Source of the DNA: an uncultured Flavobacteriales bacterium
GTDB taxonomy: Bacteria; Bacteroidota; Bacteroidia; Flavobacteriales_D; Parvicellaceae
Direction: 5' to 3'
Assembly: GCA_943788115.1 (NCBI GenBank)
Contig: CALSPA010000010.1
Location: forward strand, 18,225 to 82,224
Length of the DNA stretch: 64,000 nucleotides
The notes beneath the pieces were generated by a model. That model saw only the letters and a list, made by a program, of their open reading frames with translations, did not search any database and had not been told where the DNA came from. Positions 58,738 to 64,000 of this stretch are shown here, in pieces (the first letter of the stretch is position 1; each line of letters opens with the position of its first letter). The position numbers were made by a program, and so were the translations under genes.

Positions 58738-60894
58738 CTACCTTATTAAGTTAATGTGTCCCTGTTTTCTCATGAAGTCTCCCCTACCATTTTTGAACTC
58801 TATAAAATATAAATACACACCAACTGGAACTATTTTATTGTTATTTAAATAGCTACCATTCCATGAATCACTTGAAGAAGAAGATTCAAAAACCAAATGA
58901 TTTAACCTATTATAAATGTATAATCTATAATCACTAAAATCTAACAAATTAACTAGTGGAAACCAATTATCATTTATATTATCACCATTAGGAGTAAAAG
59001 AATTAGGTGCAAAAATTATAGGGTCTTGATTAGCACAAAACTCATTAGAATAACTTTCAGATGAAAAACCAAAGCTGTTAGGCTCTTCAACTGCTTTTAT
59101 CTTATAACAAAATTGTCCAGAAGCATTAGATCCTAAATAAGGAGAAATATCGTCTTCAAAAGACAAAACAGACGGTCCTAAAGAAACAAAAGGATTGATT
59201 TCATAAACATCGTTTACTTTTCTGTATAATTCATAACGGTTCACACCTACATCCCAATTGATATAGCTATTCCAAATTAAATCATTGGTTAACCCATTAT
59301 TTGCCGATGCATTTAATAAAATACTACTTGAAATATTAGATATTGTTGATTCTCTATTACAACTATCAATAACCGAAACATAATATTGGTAATTCTGTTG
59401 ATCTGCATCAACATCAGAATCTACAAAAACAATTGGATTTACACTCGAATTAGAAAAATCCAAATAATTAAAGTTTAAACCACCATCGTCAGAACGATAA
59501 AGATCGTACCCATATACATCTATAGAATTATCTGAGTGAAATTCAACTTCAATTAGATTATCATTAACTACACTTACTGAACTTAAATATGAAAAAGAAG
59601 GTTGAGATGGTTGATACACATATCTATTAGAAATATTAGAAAGAGATTTATTTACACCATTTTCATTTGCTTCAATTAAATACTTATATGTAGAGAATCC
59701 ATCTAAATTTTGATGTAAATAGCTGCTGGCTGATCCTAATTGAGCAAGTAAATTCCATGGACCATTATCTTTTGAATAAAAAAGTTTATAATTATCAACC
59801 CCATTTTGCCATCCTAAATAGCTGTTCCAAGATAAATTAACAGACAAATCACAAACATCTAGCTCATTGGTTAATAAAATAGTATTATGTGAACTACTTA
59901 CGGGACTTGTATTAGGATTACCAGTAATACAACTATCGTATGCTGCAATACCATAATTATCAACTTGAGCTGAAGAATTAGATGATGTAGAATTTAAATA
60001 GCTAGTATTGTTATATCCATAAACTGTATCAATTACACTCCAAACACCATTTATATTTTGAAATATAATATATGCATAAGTATCTTGAAAAAAAGTAGGA
60101 TTCCAATCTACAATTACGTTTCCTGAAGAGGTATCTACAGTCACATAATTAACTTGAGGTATATCTGGAGGAAGCATGTCTTGAAATTGATCACCATCTA
60201 TGTTTGACAAACTTTCACATCCTAAATCATTAATCAATCCAATTTTATAATTTAAAAATTCATCACAGATAGTAATTGTATCATAATAGGAGTTTATTGT
60301 ACTTGAAACAGAATCGACTAAGCTCCAAGACCCCAATGGATATTCCAGATAAATGTAATAATAGCTATTGGCTGTGCTAAGTTGGGGGTTAACCATACTA
60401 TTCCACTGTAAAACTGCTGTTCCATTAGAAGGGTTTACAACGTTTAAAAATACTGTTGACAATGTGTCAACTGAATTTTCTTCAATTATAGATCCTGAAG
60501 GGTTAGAAACTGTAGAAATATAATATTTAATACTACTTAGGTTAGCTCCAGCTCCAAGATGAACATATGAAGCGTTAGAAATATTTGTTTGGGTTCCAAT
60601 TAAATTAAAGACTCCAGCCATTTCGCTATAAATTCGGTATTCTAAAAAATCTCCAAGTGGATCATCAACCGGCACCCATGTTAGCAAAACATCTCCTAAA
60701 GCATCAACAGAAACACAACGAAAATCTGGTGGGCCCAATGCGAGAATTGACAAAGAACTATTGTCAGTTTTTTCACCTGAGTATGTTGTTGAAAAATTAA
60801 CATTTTCTATTAATTTAGATTGACCAACAATTGAGATAAAAACAAATATAATAGATGTTACTATCAATTTCATATTTGTAAGTAATCTAAACAT
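58738..60894 (-). CDS. T9SS type B cargo protein with fibronectin-like repeats
   Basis: 718 residues if started at 60894. A second ATG at 60871-60873 gives a cleaner signal peptide (MKLIVTSIIFVFISIVGQS) and is probably the true start (711 residues). The body has about five fibronectin-III-like domains of about 100 residues with the recurring VLLTWVPV, AVLQWNSM, VIVDWNPT, VNLSWNSY and NDLIWNSY strands. The C-terminus (FAPNSFTPNGDNINDNWFP; LYIYNRLNHLVFESS; VPVGVYLYFIEF) is the gliding-motility-associated type B sorting domain. Expected to be exported by T9SS and held at the surface. Its stop lies two bases from that of the convergent gene. Confidence 0.88.
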   Translation of the reverse strand: MFRLLTNMKLIVTSIIFVFISIVGQSKLIENVNFSTTYSGEKTDNSSLSILALGPPDFRCVSVDALGDVLLTWVPVDDPLGDFLEYRIYSEMAGVFNLIGTQTNISNASYVHLGAGANLSSIKYYISTVSNPSGSIIEENSVDTLSTVFLNVVNPSNGTAVLQWNSMVNPQLSTANSYYYIYLEYPLGSWSLVDSVSSTINSYYDTITICDEFLNYKIGLINDLGCESLSNIDGDQFQDMLPPDIPQVNYVTVDTSSGNVIVDWNPTFFQDTYAYIIFQNINGVWSVIDTVYGYNNTSYLNSTSSNSSAQVDNYGIAAYDSCITGNPNTSPVSSSHNTILLTNELDVCDLSVNLSWNSYLGWQNGVDNYKLFYSKDNGPWNLLAQLGSASSYLHQNLDGFSTYKYLIEANENGVNKSLSNISNRYVYQPSQPSFSYLSSVSVVNDNLIEVEFHSDNSIDVYGYDLYRSDDGGLNFNYLDFSNSSVNPIVFVDSDVDADQQNYQYYVSVIDSCNRESTISNISSSILLNASANNGLTNDLIWNSYINWDVGVNRYELYRKVNDVYEINPFVSLGPSVLSFEDDISPYLGSNASGQFCYKIKAVEEPNSFGFSSESYSNEFCANQDPIIFAPNSFTPNGDNINDNWFPLVNLLDFSDYRLYIYNRLNHLVFESSSSSDSWNGSYLNNNKIVPVGVYLYFIEFKNGRGDFMRKQGHINLIR

Positions 60895-60940
60895 AATATT
60901 AGTTCAATCTAAACAATCTCTGATTAAACGTATAAACTTT

Positions 60941-62179
60941 TTAATTGTTGCTTTCAGGTCCAACTACAACCTCTGAGAAAGAATCAACAGAGAAATACTT
61001 TACAGCACATTGCAATAATTCTTCAGAAGTAATTTCTTGAATAACTGCATTGAATTTTTCCAAGTAAGCTAACTTTTCTCCTTTATGGCTTAGCAACTTA
61101 TACTGTTCTGCTATTAAAAATGGCCCATCAACAGTTCTCATTAAACTTCCAGAAATGTAATTCTTTACAAGAATTAATTCCTCATTATCTACCAATTGAT
61201 TAGACAATCTATCTATTTCACTGTAAATCTCTTTAATAGCAACAGAAGTAGATTCGCCTTTCACAGTAGCTGATATTACAACAAATGATGCAGCATCATA
61301 ATTTATAAAAGATGAATTAATTCCATAAGTCAAACCCTTTTCTTCTCTTAAATTAGACATTAACCTTGAGCCAAAATAACCGCCAAGAATAGTGTTAAGT
61401 AATTTTAGCTTAAAGTAATCGATAGAACCATACTTAACAGAAATAATCTTTCCAATTCTAATTGCAGATTGTAAAGCATTTGTTTTTGGAACAAATAATT
61501 TGAATGTGTCACTTTTATCGATAGAAGGAATGATTTTTTTAACAGACTTTCCATTCCATAAGCCTAAATTATTATTCAATGAATTGTACAAAGATGAATT
61601 ATCAAATTTCCCAGAAACTACAACAGATACATCCTGTGGATTGTAATAATTTTTAAAGTACAATTGTAATTGCTTAGATGAAATATTTTCAAAATCAGAA
61701 AAAGAAATGATATTTCCATATAGGTGATCTTTAAAAAGATACTGGTTAAAGGTTTTAAGACAGACATACTCAACTTTCTCAAGCTCAGATTTCAATTTTT
61801 GCAAAGAATTAGACAAAAAGATATCAATATCATTCTGAGGGTATTCTAAATTAAATAATGAATCAAACAATATGACAAGAACATCATCAATGTGTTCTGT
61901 TAAGGAATATATAGAAATTGAAGCAATATCCTTGTTAATACTTGTCTCTAAAAACGCTCCATAAAAATCTAATTTCTCTGCAATCTCACCTGATTTAAAA
62001 GAGGACGAGGCTGTTCCAAAAAGTTCTGAAACTGCAGTAGGTATTATTACATTCTCTGATTGAGTCAGTCCATTATTAAAAACAAGTTCAACATGAATTA
62101 AATCTTGAGATCCCAGGTTGAAAAACGCAACTTCAATTCCGTTATCTAAAGATTCTATTACAGGCTCCTTTATACTCAT
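60941..62179 (-). CDS. M16 peptidase family protein, probably the non-catalytic subunit
   Basis: 412 residues with the M16 fold but without the HxxEH zinc motif (the corresponding segment reads TAVSELFGTAS). It keeps the R...Y substrate region LREEKGLTYGINSSF (about 274-288) that is typical of the partner subunit. In two-subunit M16 peptidases one chain holds zinc and the other supplies Arg/Tyr. The catalytic partner is directly upstream (62218-63463). No signal peptide is visible. Confidence 0.87.
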   Translation of the reverse strand: MSIKEPVIESLDNGIEVAFFNLGSQDLIHVELVFNNGLTQSENVIIPTAVSELFGTASSSFKSGEIAEKLDFYGAFLETSINKDIASISIYSLTEHIDDVLVILFDSLFNLEYPQNDIDIFLSNSLQKLKSELEKVEYVCLKTFNQYLFKDHLYGNIISFSDFENISSKQLQLYFKNYYNPQDVSVVVSGKFDNSSLYNSLNNNLGLWNGKSVKKIIPSIDKSDTFKLFVPKTNALQSAIRIGKIISVKYGSIDYFKLKLLNTILGGYFGSRLMSNLREEKGLTYGINSSFINYDAASFVVISATVKGESTSVAIKEIYSEIDRLSNQLVDNEELILVKNYISGSLMRTVDGPFLIAEQYKLLSHKGEKLAYLEKFNAVIQEITSEELLQCAVKYFSVDSFSEVVVGPESNN

Positions 62180-62217
62180 TTAACTCAAGAGCTTTTATTG
62201 CTGGGGAGTCCTTTCTT

Positions 62218-63463
62218 TTAAGCATCCTTAATTGATTTATAATATAAAATATTTGAATTTTTTTCAGAAAATAATTTCGCTGCTACTCGTTTAATATCAG
62301 AAGAACTGACATTTTCATATTTTATAAATTCGTTGTTTATTTCGCTAGATGAGTCAAACAGTTCATAATATGCTAAACTCATTGCTTTGTTTAAATTAGA
62401 CATCTCCTGAAATGTTAAAGAAGATTTAATTTTATTTTTATTTTTTTGAAGCTCTCTTTCATCCTATTATTTCTGAAGAAAACAAATCTAATTCAGCTCT
62501 AATTAAATCATATGCAGCATCTAAACTTGTTCCTTTTACAGGCTTACCTGCAATTACAAAAAGACCATTATCTAAACTGCCCATAATAAATGCAGAAAGC
62601 TCAATAAACTTAGGATTATCTTTAATTAATTTTTTATAAAATCTTCCTGACTTTCCTCTGGATAAGATGTCAGAAATTAAATCAGCTACATGATAATCTT
62701 CACCCATTCGATTATCCATATGAAAAGCAATATATAAAGCATCATTTGGGACGTTTCTTTCGACACGTAGCACTCTCTTTTCAAGTTGTATAGGTTCTGG
62801 ACTTAAAATCCTAGTGTATTCACTTCTATCTTCAATAGAACCAAACCATTTATCAGCAAGTTCTTCAATTTTTTCAAATTCTAAATCTGCAGCAATAGAT
62901 AAGATTGAATTTCTAGGTGTATAATGCTTAAAGAAAAAAGCCCTAACATCTTCAATTTTAGCATCTTCTATGTGCTGAATTTTCTCACCAATAGTAGCCC
63001 ATTTATATGGATGAATTTTATAACAAAGAGGTCTTAGTAGTAACCAAACATCACCATAAGGTTGATTAAGGTAACGCTGTTTAAACTCTTCAATAACTAC
63101 CTTTCGTTGAACATCAAGACTGTTTTGATTAAAATCCAATAAATTTAACCTATCCGATTCTAACCAAAATGCAGATTCTAAATTCACAGAGGGTAAAGTC
63201 ATGTAATAATTGGTAATGTCATTTGAAGTGAATGCATTACTTTGTCCACCTGCCATTTGTAGAGGCCCATCAAAATCCGGTATATTTGATGACCCGCCAA
63301 ACATAAGGTGCTCAAATAAATGTGCAAACCCAGTCTTATTGGGGTTCTCATCTCTTGCACCAACATCGTATAACATGTTAAAAGCGGCTACAGGACTAGA
63401 TTCATCTCTGTGGTAGACAACCCTTAAACCATTAGAAAGTTTAAATTTCTTTGATTGAATCAT
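62218..63463 (-). CDS. M16 zinc peptidase, catalytic subunit, frameshifted near the C-terminus
   Basis: 414 residues when one extra G in the GG at 62463-62464 (minus strand) is removed. As given, the first frame stops at 62459 (SSEIIG) and the rest is open in another frame down to 62218. The join reads SSEIIDERELQKNKNKIKSS. The zinc motif is HLFEH (His48, Glu51, His52) in AHLFEHLMFGG, with the distal ligand in VVIEEFKQR (Glu125/126). It degrades peptides together with the partner at 60941-62179. The ATG overlaps the stop of the upstream gene (ATGA), indicating coupling. Confidence 0.87.
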
Positions 63464-64000
63464 TTAAAATTAAATTTATCTGAATTAATTCCTTCTTTTG
63501 CTTTGTTAAATTCGAGAATAACATCAGCAACTATTTCACTTGCTGGTTTTACTTTATTCATCTGAGAAGATACTTGTCCTATTTCCAACTCCCCTTCCAC
63601 TAGAGTCACCTTCAAACATTCCTTTTTTAGCTCTCCCCCTTCCAAGCAGTTCTTTAAGCTCTGCATCACTACCACCTTTGTCATACAATGAAGCAATTTT
63701 TGAATAAAATTGATTTTTTATTAATCTTACAGGTGTAATCTCTTTCAATGTTAGTAGAGTATCGCCTTCTTTTGTTTCAATAACCTTATTCTTAAACTCT
63801 TGATGAGCTGATGATTCTTCAGAAACAACAAATCGAGTACCCATTTGAACCCCATCTGCCCCCAAAATCATTGCTGATAGCATTGATCTACCATCACCAA
63901 TTCCACCAGCTGCTATTACAGGAATATCTAGTGAACTAGAAACTTCGGGAATTAGACAAAAAAGTAGTAGTTTCATCTTTCCCGTTGTGACCACCTGCTT
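63460..64000 (-). CDS. Nitronate monooxygenase / FabK-like flavin oxidoreductase, C-terminal part with two frameshifts
   Basis: The C-terminal portion of a (beta/alpha)8 FMN enzyme; the 5' end lies beyond the window. Reading from 64000 the product is AGGHNGKDETTTF, then frame-shifts at an A6 run (63958-63963 on the plus strand; one base too many) to CLIPEVSSSLDIPVIAAGGIGDGRSM. It continues through GADGVQMGTRFVVSEES and GRAKKGMFEGD, then shifts again around 63600-63607 to LVEGELEIGQVSSQMNK. All conserved parts are present once, in order. Such enzymes oxidise nitronates or reduce enoyl-ACP, with FMN. Stop overlaps the M16 start. Confidence 0.8.

Overview
The window is AT-rich bacterial chromosome from a member of the Bacteroidetes, most likely a free-living (probably marine) Flavobacteriales species. 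The evidence is mutually consistent: type IX secretion (T9SS) C-terminal sorting domains of both type A and type B, PKD, GEVED and SprB-like modules, a menaquinone locus, a promoter of the Bacteroidetes TTTG / TAnnTTTG type in front of rpmH, almost no Shine-Dalgarno sequences, and very tight gene packing. I see no rRNA, tRNA, CRISPR array, insertion sequence, integrase or phage gene, so this looks like core chromosome and not a mobile island.

Layout. 1-4.6 kb: end of guaB, then three periplasmic foldase genes (parvulin/SurA type). 4.6-8.4 kb: glycerol kinase, glycerol-3-phosphate dehydrogenase and an esterase in one overlapping operon. 8.6-16.6 kb: two large T9SS cargo proteins; the second carries 15 tandem repeats of about 75 residues. 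16.6-26.7 kb: a glycerophosphodiesterase, an AddA-like helicase/nuclease and an AddB-like nuclease that flank an MbnP/MbnH-like pair (copper-protein family plus di-haem enzyme), then an orphan response regulator. 26.8-30.6 kb: a small secreted protein and a secreted trypsin-fold protease. 30.7-34.7 kb: menI-menF-menD-menB. 34.7-44.2 kb: PBP4-type peptidase, an AsnB-type amidotransferase, and a surface polysaccharide cluster (glycosyltransferase, Wza-like, Wzc-like kinase, RfbC, WecA/MraY-type transferase). 44.2-50.6 kb: uvrA, a LOG-family protein, an outer-membrane protein and a SPOR-like protein. 50.7-57.4 kb: rpmH (too short for ordinary ORF listing), an MsbA-like ABC exporter, TetR, accA, a lipoprotein and dnaB. 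57.5-64 kb: a Flavobacteriia-specific secreted protein often mislabelled asparagine synthetase B, a T9SS type B protein, a two-subunit M16 peptidase and a partial nitronate monooxygenase-like gene.

Three things stand out. First, eight transcription-unit starts carry a TAnnTTTG/TAnnTTTA box that ends exactly four bases before the start codon, and a ninth has a five-base gap. This is the geometry expected for leaderless mRNAs. Second, the MbnP/MbnH-like pair suggests copper binding with oxidative tryptophan modification in a flavobacterium. Third, five genes are broken by six single-base indels, several in homopolymers and three within the last 1.5 kb. These look more like sequence errors than biology, but they decide how the genes should be read.
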